Part shown: positions 28,521-37,023 of the stretch, in pieces
Numbering within the stretch: the first letter of the stretch is position 1
Layout of the letters: each line of letters opens with the position of its first letter
Assembly: GCF_007827815.1 (NCBI RefSeq)
Contig: NZ_VITH01000005.1
Span: 186,001 to 250,000 of the forward strand
Reading direction: 5' to 3'
DNA length: 64,000 nt
Origin: Azospirillum brasilense
Lineage (GTDB): Bacteria; Pseudomonadota; Alphaproteobacteria; Azospirillales; Azospirillaceae
Notes under the pieces: model-generated
The model's database searches: none
What the model was told of the DNA's origin: nothing
The model's input: the letters and a program-made list of their open reading frames with translations, nothing else
Program-made: the position numbers and the translations under genes

Positions 28521-29120
28521 TCAGGCCACCAGACTCGCCGCGATCGCGCACATGACGACGCCGATGCTGGTGTCGAGCGCCCGCCACGCGCCGGGCCGGG
28601 CGAAGACGGGCCGCAGCAGGCGGGCGCCGTAGCCCAGCGCGAAGAAGAACAGGAGGGAGGCGGTCATCGCCCCCAGCGCGAAGGCGTGTTTGCCCTCGGC
28701 GAACTGGGTCGACACCGACCCGACCAGCACCACCGTGTCCAGATAGACGTGCGGATTCAGCCAGGTCAGCGCCAGGCAGGTCGCCAGCGTTGCGCCAAGC
28801 CCCGCCGGAACCGCCGAGGCCGGGTCCAGCGCGCCGCCCGCCCGGAAGGCCGAGCGGAAGCTGCGCAGCCCGTAGACCAGCAGGAAGGCCGCTCCGGCGT
28901 AGCGGGTCGCCGTCTCCAGCCAGGGCAGCCATTGGGCGGCCTGGGCGAAGCCGCCGACCCCGGCCAGGATCAGCAGGGCGTCGGACACCGCGCAGGTGGC
29001 ACAGACGGCCAGCACATGCTCCCCGCGCAGGCCCTGGCGCAGCACGAAGGCGTTCTGCGCGCCGATGGCGACGATCAGGCTGAGACCCAGCAGAAGGCCG
29101 GGAAGGAAGGCGGAGAGCAT
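28521..29120 (-). CDS. argO: LysE/ArgO family amino acid exporter
   Basis: 199-residue inner-membrane exporter with about five or six membrane helices. The opening MLSAFLPGLLLGLSLIVAIG followed by AQNAFVLRQGLRGEHVLAV is characteristic of LysE/ArgO, which export basic amino acids (Arg, Lys or the toxic analogue canavanine). The second conserved block is WLNPHVYLDTVVLVGS. It is divergent from an ArgP-type LysR regulator, the usual pairing, so export is probably induced by intracellular Arg or Lys. Confidence 0.92.
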   Translation of the reverse strand: MLSAFLPGLLLGLSLIVAIGAQNAFVLRQGLRGEHVLAVCATCAVSDALLILAGVGGFAQAAQWLPWLETATRYAGAAFLLVYGLRSFRSAFRAGGALDPASAVPAGLGATLATCLALTWLNPHVYLDTVVLVGSVSTQFAEGKHAFALGAMTASLLFFFALGYGARLLRPVFARPGAWRALDTSIGVVMCAIAASLVA

Positions 29121-29217
29121 GGCAGCCTCACGAGGTGGAACGAGGCCGTTCCCCTACCATCGCCGTCCGGATTAGAATAACTAAAGTCCCTTATCCCGAT
29201 TAAGGAACGCTAATCCC
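29121..29217. promoter_or_regulatory. argO-argP divergent control region
   Basis: 97-bp gap. The right part is AT-rich and contains nested inverted repeats: GATTAG (29170-29175) / CTAATC (29210-29215) and CCTTA / TAAGG around 29189-29205. The size and position fit an ArgP operator that overlaps both promoters. AAGGAA at 29202-29207 can serve as the argP ribosome-binding site. Confidence 0.5.
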
Positions 29218-30102
29218 ATGCTGGATTACGCCCTGCTCGCCGCGTTGGCCGCGGTCGTCCGCACCGGCAGTTTCGAGCGGGCGGCGGCGCAGCTCCATGT
29301 CACCCCCTCCGCCGTGTCGCAGCGGGTGAAGCTGCTGGAGGAGCGGATGGGGACGATCCTGGTGGTGCGCGGGTCGCCCTGCACCGGCACCCCCGCCGGC
29401 CTGCGGCTGGGCCAGCACGCGGAGCGGGTGGCTCTGCTGGAAAGCGAGCTGCGCGACGGGCTCCCCGGCCTGCCGCAGGACGGGCCGGCGGTGACCGTGC
29501 GCATGGCGGTCAACGCCGACAGCCTCGCCACATGGTTCGTCGCCGCGATGGCTGGGACGCCGGACGTGCTGTTCGACCTCGTCCTCGACGACCAGGAGCA
29601 CAGCGCCGACTGGCTGCGCCGGGGCGAGGTGCTGGCGGCGGTGACGGCGAGCGCCCAGCCGGTGCAGGGCTGCGACAGCACCCCGCTGGGTGCCTTGCGC
29701 TACGTGGCGACGGCCAGCCCGGCCTTCCTGCGCCGCCATTTCCCCGATGGGGTGGGGGAGGCGGCGCTGGCCCGCGCGCCGCGCCTGACCTACAACAGCA
29801 AGGACCGGCTGCAGACGCAGTGGACCCGGCAGGCCTTTGGGGTAGAGATCACCTCGCCGACCCACTGGATGCCCTCCACCCACGCCTTCGTGGACGCGGC
29901 GCTGGCCGGGCTCGGCTGGGGCATGAATCCGGAGCCGCTGGTCGCCGCCGCCTTGCGCGACAGGCGGCTGGTGGCGCTGGTGCCGGACCAGCCGCTGGAC
30001 GTGCCGTTGTTCTGGCAGCGCAGCCGCATCGCCAGCCGCACCCTGGCCGACATCACGCGCTCGGTGTTGACGACGGCGCGCGCCCAATTGACGCAAGCGT
30101 GA
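29218..30102 (+). CDS. argP: LysR-type regulator ArgP/IciA
   Basis: 294 residues: N-terminal winged HTH (YALLAALAAVVRTGSFERAA then AAQLHVTPSAVSQRVKLLEE) and a C-terminal substrate-binding domain. The strong resemblance to ArgP/LysG (MLDYALLAALAAVV, PSAVSQRVKLLEERMGTILV) and the divergent exporter gene support regulation of argO by Arg/Lys. IciA was originally described as an oriC-binding protein in E. coli; its location about 29 kb from the predicted oriC is probably coincidence. Convergent with znuB (stop 30102 versus 30106). Confidence 0.93.
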   Translation: MLDYALLAALAAVVRTGSFERAAAQLHVTPSAVSQRVKLLEERMGTILVVRGSPCTGTPAGLRLGQHAERVALLESELRDGLPGLPQDGPAVTVRMAVNADSLATWFVAAMAGTPDVLFDLVLDDQEHSADWLRRGEVLAAVTASAQPVQGCDSTPLGALRYVATASPAFLRRHFPDGVGEAALARAPRLTYNSKDRLQTQWTRQAFGVEITSPTHWMPSTHAFVDAALAGLGWGMNPEPLVAAALRDRRLVALVPDQPLDVPLFWQRSRIASRTLADITRSVLTTARAQLTQA

Positions 30103-30105
30103 CGC

Positions 30106-30894
30106 TTACCGGTTTGCCGCCGGCACCATCATGCTCGCCAGGAAGAGGGCGGCGGCGGCGACCACGATGCTCGGCCCGCCCGGCAGGTCCCAGTTCAGCG
30201 AGGAGAGCAGGCCGCCCAGCACCGCGGCGATCCCGAAGACCGAGGCCAGGGCGGCCATCGCCTCCGGCGTGCGGGAGAAGCGGCGGGCCGCCGCCGCCGG
30301 GATGATGAGGAGCGAGGTGATCAGCAGGATGCCGACGATCTTCATCGCCGCCGCGATGACCAGCGCGATCAGCAGCATGAAGGCCAGCCGCAGCGCCTCC
30401 ACCGGCATGCCCTCGACCCGCGCCAGATCCTCGTCCACCGTCACCGCCAGCAGCCGCCGCCACAGCAGCAGCAGCCCGCCCAGCGCCGCCGCTCCGCCGG
30501 TGTAGATCCAGGCCAGATCGGCGGTGGTGACGCTCAGGATGTCGCCGAACAGATAGGCGACCAGATCGACGCGCAGCGTCTCCAGGAAGGCGATGGCGAC
30601 GAGGCCCAGCGACAGCGACGAATGCGACAGGATGCCCAGCACGGTGTCCGTGGCCAGCGCGCGGCGCCGCTGCAGCCCGACCAGCGCCAGCGCCAGCGCG
30701 ACGCACACCCCGACCACCCCGATCAGCGGGTTGACGCCCAGCAGGAAGCCCAGCGCCACCCCCAGCAGGGCGGAATGGGCCAGCGTGTCGCCGAAATAGG
30801 CCATGCGCCGCCACACCACGAAGGACCCCAGCGGGCCGGCGACCAGCGCGATGCCGCAGCCGGCGGCCAAGGCACGCAGAACGAAATCATCCAT
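30106..30894 (-). CDS. znuB: Zinc ABC transporter permease
   Basis: 262-residue permease of the ABC-3 family with about eight membrane helices; [20 protein letters not shown] opens the protein and [20 protein letters not shown] is the conserved coupling region. It forms the inner-membrane channel for Zn2+ taken from ZnuA. Its ATG at 30894 lies inside the 3' end of znuC (eight-base overlap), so translation is coupled. An open frame upstream within znuC is a shadow. Confidence 0.95.
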   Translation of the reverse strand: MDDFVLRALAAGCGIALVAGPLGSFVVWRRMAYFGDTLAHSALLGVALGFLLGVNPLIGVVGVCVALALALVGLQRRRALATDTVLGILSHSSLSLGLVAIAFLETLRVDLVAYLFGDILSVTTADLAWIYTGGAAALGGLLLLWRRLLAVTVDEDLARVEGMPVEALRLAFMLLIALVIAAAMKIVGILLITSLLIIPAAAARRFSRTPEAMAALASVFGIAAVLGGLLSSLNWDLPGGPSIVVAAAALFLASMMVPAANR

Positions 30895-31717
30895 GGCAGC
30901 AGTCCCCGTCATGGCCGGGCACCACGGCGCCGTCGCTGGCGTGCGCGTGGTCGTGGTGATGGACATAGACGGCCAGCGCGTCGGCGTGGCCGCCGAACAG
31001 GGCGCGGTATTCCGGGTGGCGCCGCACGTCCTCCGGCGCGCCTTGGCAGCAGACATGGCCGTTCAGGCAGAGCACGCGGTCGGTGCGGGCCATCACCGTG
31101 TGCAGGTCGTGGCTGACCAGCAGCACGCCGCAGCCGCGGGTGCGGCGCAGCGTCTCGATGCGCCCGAACAGCTCCGCCTGCCCATGGACGTCCACCGCCT
31201 GGTCGGGCTCGTCGAGCACGAGAAGCTCTGGATCGCCGAGCAGAGCGCGGGCCAGCAGCACCCGCTGCATCTCGCCGCCGGAGACGGTCTGGACCGGGCT
31301 GGCGGCGAGGTGGGAGACGCCGGCTTCCTCCAGTGCCGCGGTGATGCGGGCCTCGGTCACCGGGCGCCACAGCGCCAGGAAGCGGCGGACGGTCAGCGGC
31401 AGGGTCGCGTCGACGGTCAGGCGCTGCGGCATGTAGCCGATGCGCAGGCCCCGGCGGCGCTCCACCACCCCGGAGGAGGCGCGGACGAGGCCCAGCACGG
31501 CGCGCACCAGCGTCGTCTTGCCGGCACCGTTGGGACCGATCAGCGTGACGATCTCGCCGGGCCGCACCTCCAGGTCCACGCGGTCGAGGATCGTCCGCCC
31601 ACCCAGCCGCACCGTCAGGCCCTTGGTGTCGACAAGGGGAGGGGCCAGGGCCGGGGACGAGACTGACGAACGCGCCGCGTGGGGGGCCGCGTGATGGGCC
31701 CCGTGATGGATTGACAT
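30887..31717 (-). CDS. znuC: Zinc ABC transporter ATP-binding protein with His-rich tails
   Basis: 276 residues. Walker [14 protein letters not shown], signature [15 protein letters not shown], Walker [14 protein letters not shown]-loop LLVSHDLH. Energises Zn2+ uptake with ZnuB and ZnuA. Unusual: histidines crowd both ends, [15 protein letters not shown] at the start and [20 protein letters not shown] plus CCHG at the end, which could bind zinc in the cytosol. The ATG at 31715-31717 is overlapped by a Zur-like palindrome and has no Shine-Dalgarno, so the message may be leaderless, or the true start may be further in. First gene of znuCB, divergent from znuA. Confidence 0.93.
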   Translation of the reverse strand: MSIHHGAHHAAPHAARSSVSSPALAPPLVDTKGLTVRLGGRTILDRVDLEVRPGEIVTLIGPNGAGKTTLVRAVLGLVRASSGVVERRRGLRIGYMPQRLTVDATLPLTVRRFLALWRPVTEARITAALEEAGVSHLAASPVQTVSGGEMQRVLLARALLGDPELLVLDEPDQAVDVHGQAELFGRIETLRRTRGCGVLLVSHDLHTVMARTDRVLCLNGHVCCQGAPEDVRRHPEYRALFGGHADALAVYVHHHDHAHASDGAVVPGHDGDCCHG

Positions 31718-31737
31718 GTTATGTTATAACGTGACAT
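31716..31737. promoter_or_regulatory. Zur-type operator shared by znuCB and znuA
   Basis: A 22-base near-palindrome centred on GTTATAAC (31723-31730), with outer arms ATGT at 31716-31719 and ACAT at 31734-31737 and only four asymmetric positions. AT-rich GTTATAAC-centred palindromes are the Zur box type in alphaproteobacteria. It lies exactly between divergent zinc-uptake genes. TTGACA at 31711-31716 could be a -35 for znuA, and TATAAC on the minus strand (complement of 31724-31729) could be a -10 for znuC. Confidence 0.7.
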
Positions 31738-31806
31738 TGCTGGAAACGAAGACAGCTATGCGCCGGAAAGACCCGGCTGTCCAGTCAGACGATGAGGAAC
31801 CCACCC

Positions 31807-32784
31807 ATGCGTGCCGCGATGCGCCCCCTGCCGCTCCTTGCCCTCGCTGCAACCCTCGCCGCTGCCGGCCCGGCGCTGGCCGAAGCGCCGAAGGTCGTCG
31901 CCTCGATCAAGCCGGTCCATTCCCTGGTCGCCGCGGTGATGGAGGGTGTGGCGGAGCCGGCGCTGATCGTGCGTGGTGCCGCGTCCCCCCACACCTACGC
32001 CATGAAGCCGTCGGACGCGAAGGCGCTGGCCGCCGCCGACCTCGTCTTCTGGATCGGGCCGGAGCTGGAGGGCTTCCTCGACAAGCCGGTGACGGCGAAC
32101 GCGAAGAAGGCCACCTCCGTCACGCTTCTGGAGGCGCCGGGCGTCACCCTGCTCGACGCCCGCGAAGGCGGCGCCTGGGAGGCCCACGACCATGGGCACA
32201 AGCACGATCACGGGCACGACCATAAGCACGACGACAAGCACGCCCATGAGGACGAGCACGACCATGACGAGGTGAACACCCACATCTGGCTCTCCCCCGC
32301 CAACGCCCGCGCCATGGTCGCGGCGATCGCCGAGGCTCTGGCGGCCAAGGACCCGGCCAACGCCGCCGCCTACACCGCCAACGCCGAGCGCACCGCCCGC
32401 TCCATCGACGCGCTCGACGCGGAGCTGAAGGCGGCGCTGGCCCCGGTGGCCGGCAAGCCCTTCGTCGTCTTCCACGACGCCTATCAGTATTTCGAGGCGC
32501 AGTACGGCCTGAACGGCGTCGGCGCGATCACCGTCAACCCGGAACGCCGCCCCTCGGCCAAGCGGCTGTCGGAGATCCGCGCCAAGATCGGCGGCCTCGG
32601 CGCCGCCTGCGTCTTCGCCGAACCGCAGTTCGAACCGGCCCTGGTCAACACCATCGTCGAGGGCACCCCGGCGAAGAAGGGCGTGCTCGACCCCGAAGGG
32701 GCGGACCTGAAGGACGGCCCCGGCCTCTACCCCGCGCTGATGCGCAACATCGCCGCCTCGCTGAAGGATTGCCTGGGGTCCTGA
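31807..32784 (+). CDS. znuA: Zinc ABC transporter substrate-binding protein
   Basis: 325 residues, exported: signal peptide MRAAMRPLPLLALAATLAAA GPALA. Cluster A-I metal-binding fold. Zinc ligands include the His in SIKPVHSLVAAV, the His of NTHIWLSP and the His of VVFHDAYQYF. Residues 127-159 are a His/Asp-rich loop (HDHGHKHDHGHDHKH onward), the typical ZnuA loop thought to collect zinc. ATG 31807 is preferred over the in-frame ATG at 31792 because GAGGAA at 31794-31799 is a proper ribosome-binding site for it. Shares a Zur-like operator with znuCB. Confidence 0.95.
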   Translation: MRAAMRPLPLLALAATLAAAGPALAEAPKVVASIKPVHSLVAAVMEGVAEPALIVRGAASPHTYAMKPSDAKALAAADLVFWIGPELEGFLDKPVTANAKKATSVTLLEAPGVTLLDAREGGAWEAHDHGHKHDHGHDHKHDDKHAHEDEHDHDEVNTHIWLSPANARAMVAAIAEALAAKDPANAAAYTANAERTARSIDALDAELKAALAPVAGKPFVVFHDAYQYFEAQYGLNGVGAITVNPERRPSAKRLSEIRAKIGGLGAACVFAEPQFEPALVNTIVEGTPAKKGVLDPEGADLKDGPGLYPALMRNIAASLKDCLGS

Positions 32785-32855
32785 GGCGTCTCGGCGCTTA
32801 AGCCTTGCCCCCGGCTGTGCTAGACCCGTGTCGGAATTCTCCCAGGGAGGCAGGC

Positions 32856-33653
32856 ATGAAGATCGGGGTCGTCGGGTGCGCGGGGCGCATGGGGCAGATG
32901 CTGGTGCGCGAGATCGCCGCCACGCCGGGCTGCACGCTGGCCGGCGGCACGGAGCGGGTGGGCGGCCCGGCGCTCGGCAAGGACATCGGCGTCCTCGCCG
33001 GCCTTGAACCGCTGGGCGTCGTCGCCATCGACGATGCGGCGGCGCTGTTCGCCGAGGCCGACGCGGTGATCGACTTCACCAGCCCCGAGGCCAGCGTCCG
33101 CCACGCCGCGCTGGCCGCCCAGTCTCAGACGGTGCTGGTCATCGGCACGACCGGCATCGGCCCGGCCCAGCAGGAGCCCATCGCCCAGGCGGCGACCCAC
33201 ACCCCGATCGTCCAGTCGCCGAACATGTCGCTGGGCGTCAACCTGCTGCTGGCGCTGGTCGAGCAGGTCGGCCGGGCGCTGGGCGACGACTACGACATCG
33301 ACATCTTGGAGATGCACCACCGCAACAAGGTGGACGCGCCCTCGGGCACCGCGCTCGGCCTCGGCCGGGCGGCGGCGGCGGGGCGCGGGGTGGCGCTGGA
33401 GGATGTCTGGCAGAAGGTCCGCGACGGCCACACCGGCGTCCGCCCGCGCGGCGAAATCGGCTTCGCCACGCTGCGCGGCGGTGACGTCATCGGCGACCAC
33501 ACGGTGGTCTTCGCCGCCGAGGGCGAGCGGATCGAACTGACCCACAAGGCGTCGGGCCGCCAGGTCTACGCCAAGGGCGCGGTCCGCGCCGCGCTGTGGG
33601 CCAACGACAAGCAGCCGGGCCTCTACAGCATGAAGGACGTGCTGGGTCTCTGA
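32856..33653 (+). CDS. dapB: 4-hydroxy-tetrahydrodipicolinate reductase
   Basis: 265-residue cytosolic NAD(P)H reductase of the diaminopimelate/lysine pathway. N-terminal Rossmann motif GVVGCAGRMGQMLVREI, and the C-terminal signature EMHHRNKVDAPSGTALGLG with the catalytic His-His and Lys. ATG 32856 follows GGGAGG at 32844-32849. It is transcribed alone: znuA ends 71 bases upstream and the MGMT gene converges 16 bases downstream. Confidence 0.97.
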   Translation: MKIGVVGCAGRMGQMLVREIAATPGCTLAGGTERVGGPALGKDIGVLAGLEPLGVVAIDDAAALFAEADAVIDFTSPEASVRHAALAAQSQTVLVIGTTGIGPAQQEPIAQAATHTPIVQSPNMSLGVNLLLALVEQVGRALGDDYDIDILEMHHRNKVDAPSGTALGLGRAAAAGRGVALEDVWQKVRDGHTGVRPRGEIGFATLRGGDVIGDHTVVFAAEGERIELTHKASGRQVYAKGAVRAALWANDKQPGLYSMKDVLGL

Positions 33654-33669
33654 CCGGTCAGGCGGCTCT

Positions 33670-34557
33670 TCAAGCGGCTGCCTCGTCCTCCGGCATCGCG
33701 TGCCCCTGCTCCCAGGCGAGCAGGGCGCGCTTGCGGGGGATGCCATAGCGGTAGTTGTGGATGATCCCCGACTTCTGGATCACCCGGTGGCAGGGGATCA
33801 GAACGCAGACCGGGTTGCGCCCCACCGCCGCCCCCACCGCCCGCATGGCGGTCGGCTGGCCGATGGCGCGGGCCACGTCCTCGTAGGACACGACGGCGCC
33901 GGAAGGGATGCGCAGCAGCGCCTCCCACACCTTGATCTGGAAATTGGTGCCCTTCATCAGCAGGCGCAGAGGCTCGCGTCCGGCGGAACCGTCCCAGCGG
34001 AAGGCGCGGGCGGCGACCGGGCGGGTGGCGTCGGCGTCCTCCACCAGGCGGGCGGCGGGCCAGGCGGCGGCCATCTCGGCCAGCGCGTCGCGCCCGTCCT
34101 CCTCCTCGGCGAAGCTCAGCCAACAGACGCCGCGCTCGGTGGCGGCGACCAGCGACGGGCCGAAGGGGGTGGGGTGCAGGCCCCAGCGGATGGTCAGCCC
34201 GCCGCCCAGCGCCTTGTACTCGCCCGGCGTCATCGCCTCGCAGGCGACGAACAGGTCGTGCAGCCGTGACGGGCCGGACAGGCCGACGTCCAGCGCCACG
34301 TCCAGGACGCTCTGGTTCGCGGCGAGCAGCCGCTTGGCGTTGTCCAGCGTCAGGAACTGCAGGAAGCGCTTCGGGCTGATCCCTGCCCATTGGGTGAACA
34401 GCCGCTGGAAATGGAAGGGGCTCATGCCGGCGACCGTGGCCAGCTCGTCCAGCCCCGGCTGGTCCTGCCAATGGTCCACGAGATGGCGGATGGCGGCGGC
34501 GATGGCGCGGTGGCGCCGCGCGTCAACGGGGTCTTCAGCAGGATTCAGGCAGGGCAT
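33670..34557 (-). CDS. AraC-HTH / methylated-DNA-protein cysteine methyltransferase fusion
   Basis: 295 residues. Residues about 20-115 are an AraC-type double HTH (LATVAGMSPFHFQRLFTQWA). The rest is the O6-alkylguanine-DNA alkyltransferase: a ribonuclease-H-like N-part and the DNA-binding C-part with the acceptor motif IPCHRV (Cys256) and the GTNFQIKVWEALLRIPSGAV recognition helix. It resembles Ada without its N-terminal zinc-finger domain carrying Cys38, so it could repair O6-methylguanine and bind DNA, but not sense methylphosphotriesters the Ada way. ATG 34557 follows GGGAGAGA. Convergent with dapB. Confidence 0.92.
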   Translation of the reverse strand: MPCLNPAEDPVDARRHRAIAAAIRHLVDHWQDQPGLDELATVAGMSPFHFQRLFTQWAGISPKRFLQFLTLDNAKRLLAANQSVLDVALDVGLSGPSRLHDLFVACEAMTPGEYKALGGGLTIRWGLHPTPFGPSLVAATERGVCWLSFAEEEDGRDALAEMAAAWPAARLVEDADATRPVAARAFRWDGSAGREPLRLLMKGTNFQIKVWEALLRIPSGAVVSYEDVARAIGQPTAMRAVGAAVGRNPVCVLIPCHRVIQKSGIIHNYRYGIPRKRALLAWEQGHAMPEDEAAA

Positions 34558-34645
34558 GGCGGTTCTCTCCCAGGCTCCATGTCCGGCGCAGGATGCGCCG
34601 CCGGAGCGGGCCGACCAACCCGTTTCTTGCGCATTCCTTCGGTGG

Positions 34646-35158
34646 TCAGGGCACCGGTTCGGGATGGCAGGGGGCACGGCGCCACAGGGCCAGCGCGCCG
34701 CGCAGCGCCTGGGCGAAGTCCGCCCGCTCGTCCGGTGTCAGGAAGGCGCCGACGGCCACCGACTGCCCATGCGAGGTGAGGGTCACCCGACCGCCATGCC
34801 GGGGCGGGCCGTCCAGGGTGACGCGCAGCCAGTTGGGCTGAAGGCTCCAGCGCCGCTCCGGCTTGTTCCGGGCGACGCGCTGGACGGTCAGATCGGTGTC
34901 GGTCAGGCGCACCCGCTCGTACAGTTGGGCGGCCCGGTTGTTGACGCGGAAGGCCAGCCAGAGGATCACCACGTCCAGCCCGCAGAAGGGAACCACCGGC
35001 CACGCCCCGTTGGCGGCGAAAATCCCGGCAATCAGCAGATTGACGAGGATCACCACCCCCATCAGAACGCGGAACCCGTGCCGCCCCAGGCTGCGGTGCG
35101 GGTGCAGGATCGCGTCGAAGAAGACGCGGGGAGCCGGAGGCAGATCATGACGGGCCAT
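34646..35158 (-). CDS. DUF2244 domain membrane protein
   Basis: 170 residues with two central membrane helices (GFRVLMGVVILVNLLIAGIF and VVPFCGLDVVILWLAFRV) followed by a cytosolic beta-rich tail. It matches DUF2244, an alphaproteobacterial family of unknown function often divergent from nth, as here. An in-frame ATG two codons earlier (35164) is equally possible. Nothing in the sequence suggests an enzyme. The 88 bases between it and the MGMT gene downstream hold nothing distinctive. Confidence 0.85.
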   Translation of the reverse strand: MARHDLPPAPRVFFDAILHPHRSLGRHGFRVLMGVVILVNLLIAGIFAANGAWPVVPFCGLDVVILWLAFRVNNRAAQLYERVRLTDTDLTVQRVARNKPERRWSLQPNWLRVTLDGPPRHGGRVTLTSHGQSVAVGAFLTPDERADFAQALRGALALWRRAPCHPEPVP

Positions 35159-35209
35159 GGTCATGCACACAAACTGGTGTGGTTTGGGCGCGGGTTCCAG
35201 CCGTCCTGT

Positions 35210-35239
35210 TTGCATGGACGGCCGGGGTCCCGCTATGCT
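35210..35239 (+). promoter_or_regulatory. Candidate nth promoter
   Basis: TTGCAT (35210-35215) and TATGCT (35234-35239), spacer 18. A start of transcription about seven bases downstream would fall at or just before the ATG at 35247, implying a leaderless nth message. Confidence 0.4.
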
Positions 35240-35246
35240 GCGCGCC

Positions 35247-35894
35247 ATGAAGCCCGCCGCCGTCCAGGAATTCTTCCGCCGCCTCAGCGCCGCCAACCCG
35301 GAGCCGAAGAGCGAGCTGGAATACATCAATCCCTACACCCTGCTGGTCGCCGTCGTCCTGTCGGCGCAGGCCACCGATGTCGGCGTCAACAAGGCCACCG
35401 GCCCGCTGTTCCAAATCGTGACCACGCCGCAGCAGATGGTGGATCTGGGGGAGGAGCGGCTGCGCGGCTACATCAAGACCATCGGCCTGTTCAACACCAA
35501 GGCCAAGAACGTCATCCGGCTGTCGGAAATTCTGGTCGCCCAGTATGGCGGCGAGGTCCCCCGCGACCGCGAGGCGCTGGAAACCCTGCCCGGCGTCGGG
35601 CGCAAGACCGCCAACGTGGTGCTGAACGTCGCCTTCGGCGAGGAGACCATCGCGGTGGACACCCACATCTTCCGTGTCGGCAACCGAACCGGCCTTGCCC
35701 CCGGCAAGACGCCCGACGCGGTGGAGGCGAAGCTGCTGAAGGTGGTCCCCAAGGCCTACCGCCGGCACGCCCACCACTGGCTGATCCTGCACGGCCGCTA
35801 CGTCTGCAAGGCCCGCAAACCCGACTGCCTCGTCTGCCCGGTCAGCGACCTGTGCGGCTTCAAGGACAAGGTGCTGCCGGCCGCCGTGGTGTGA
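35247..35894 (+). CDS. nth: Endonuclease III
   Basis: 215-residue DNA glycosylase/AP lyase that removes oxidised pyrimidines. Helix-hairpin-helix LPGVGRKTANVVLNVAFG carries the catalytic Lys, VDTHIFRV the catalytic Asp, and the C-terminal Cys-x6-Cys-x2-Cys-x5-Cys (CKARKPDCLVCPVSDLC) binds the 4Fe-4S cluster. Start choice: MKPAAVQEFFRRLSAANPEP aligns with known Nth N-termini; ATG 35235 would add four residues. No Shine-Dalgarno is visible for either. Divergent from the DUF2244 gene. Confidence 0.96.
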   Translation: MKPAAVQEFFRRLSAANPEPKSELEYINPYTLLVAVVLSAQATDVGVNKATGPLFQIVTTPQQMVDLGEERLRGYIKTIGLFNTKAKNVIRLSEILVAQYGGEVPRDREALETLPGVGRKTANVVLNVAFGEETIAVDTHIFRVGNRTGLAPGKTPDAVEAKLLKVVPKAYRRHAHHWLILHGRYVCKARKPDCLVCPVSDLCGFKDKVLPAAVV

Positions 35895-35908
35895 GCGGCA
35901 AGCTGTGA

Positions 35909-35924
35909 TGTTTCCCGTGAAACG
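35909..35924. other. parS-like site (14 of 16)
   Basis: TGTTTCCCGTGAAACG matches the general ParB-binding consensus TGTTTCACGTGAAACA at 14 of 16 positions and is itself nearly palindromic. It lies in the short gap between convergent nth and bactofilin genes, about 35 kb from the predicted oriC. Confidence 0.45.
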
Positions 35925-35947
35925 GCGGCGATAACTGGAAAAAGAAA

Positions 35948-35979
35948 AAGCCCGGCGAGGGGTGATCCCCGCCGGGCTT
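35948..35979 (-). terminator. Intrinsic terminator of the bactofilin gene
   Basis: AAGCCCGGC at 35948-35956 pairs with GCCGGGCTT at 35971-35979, with additional G/C pairing in the loop. Read on the minus strand the stem is followed by TTTTTCTTTTT, a good T-tract. It may also act on nth in the other direction less efficiently. Confidence 0.8.
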
Positions 35980-36005
35980 GCTCGTGAAACCGCGTTTAAC
36001 GGCGT

Positions 36006-36830
36006 TTAGCCGTCCACCACGATGGGGTCGAGTGCGGCCGGGGCCGGGGCCGCTTCCGCCGGGGCGGCGGGGGCCGTGGCCGGCTTGGCCGCAGGGGTGT
36101 ATTTGCCGATCTCGCCGTTCAGCAGGGCGCCGGCCTCGACCGCCAGCTCGCCGTACTTGATCGAGCCGTTGATCTTGCCGGTGGAGCGCACGGTCAGGCG
36201 GCCGCGCACGATGATGTCGCCCTCGAAGCGGCCACCGATGTCGGCCTCGTCGATCTCCACGGCACCCTTGAACAGGCCGGTCTCGGCGATCTCGATGGAC
36301 CGGCCGTCGCGCAGCTTGGCCTCCACCGTGCCTTCCACCACCAGCACGTCGCAGGACCCGATCTCACCGTTCAGGGAGATGTCGCGGCCGACGATCAGGC
36401 GGCGCTGGTCGCTGGCCAGCGGGGCGGCCAGCGGGGCTGCCGGCACCGGAGCGACCGGGGCGGGGGCCGCGGCGGCCGGGGCACCATACCCCTCGGGACG
36501 GCGCGGCGCGGCACCCGGCAGGTCGACGGTGCGGCGCGGAATGTCCGTCGGCTTGTAGCTCGAACCGGGGATCGGGGCGCCGGCCGGCGGCTTCGGGGTG
36601 CTCGTGTTCATCTCGGGTCCCTTGGAGGAAAACGGCTCGGGTTGCGGCGTGCGGCCGGCCGGGGCGGGGCCGGCCGGCGGATTAGCCGCGGACGGGTTGC
36701 TCAGGGAGGCGAGCGGCGACACCGCCGCCGCGGGTTCGGCGGCGCCCGCCTGCGGTGCGGCCAGGGTGGCCGGGTCGGCGCTTTGGGTCTTCGGCGCACC
36801 GACGGGCGGATTCTTTCGTCCGAACAGCAT
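36006..36830 (-). CDS. Bactofilin (polymer-forming cytoskeletal protein)
   Basis: 274 residues. The bactofilin beta-helix core lies at about residues 140-240 (RRLIVGRDISLNGEIGSCDV, LVVEGTVEAKLRDGRSIEI, GGRFEGDIIVRGRLTVRSTG, KINGSIKYGELAVEAGALLN). The N-terminal 140 residues and the last 35 are rich in Pro and Ala and should be disordered; this is a much longer N-tail than in Caulobacter BacA. Bactofilins self-assemble without nucleotides and place wall enzymes or, in Myxococcus, chromosome-segregation proteins. Initiates MLFGRKNPPVG. Alone in its transcript. Confidence 0.92.
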   Translation of the reverse strand: MLFGRKNPPVGAPKTQSADPATLAAPQAGAAEPAAAVSPLASLSNPSAANPPAGPAPAGRTPQPEPFSSKGPEMNTSTPKPPAGAPIPGSSYKPTDIPRRTVDLPGAAPRRPEGYGAPAAAAPAPVAPVPAAPLAAPLASDQRRLIVGRDISLNGEIGSCDVLVVEGTVEAKLRDGRSIEIAETGLFKGAVEIDEADIGGRFEGDIIVRGRLTVRSTGKINGSIKYGELAVEAGALLNGEIGKYTPAAKPATAPAAPAEAAPAPAALDPIVVDG

Positions 36831-37023
36831 GAACGTTGATCCCCAGGTCAGTCAGGTCGTGAAGGTTGGCAGGTCGTCGAGGTCGGGTCATCGGAGGCGG
36901 TTTCGCATGAACCGGGCCCGATCGACGGCAGCCAAAAGACCACCCCGCCGGGGTAACACGGTCATCCGGCCGGCCGCAAGTGGGCTTTGGTGCACGGTCG
37001 GGGCCGCGCCGCAGGACGGTCCG

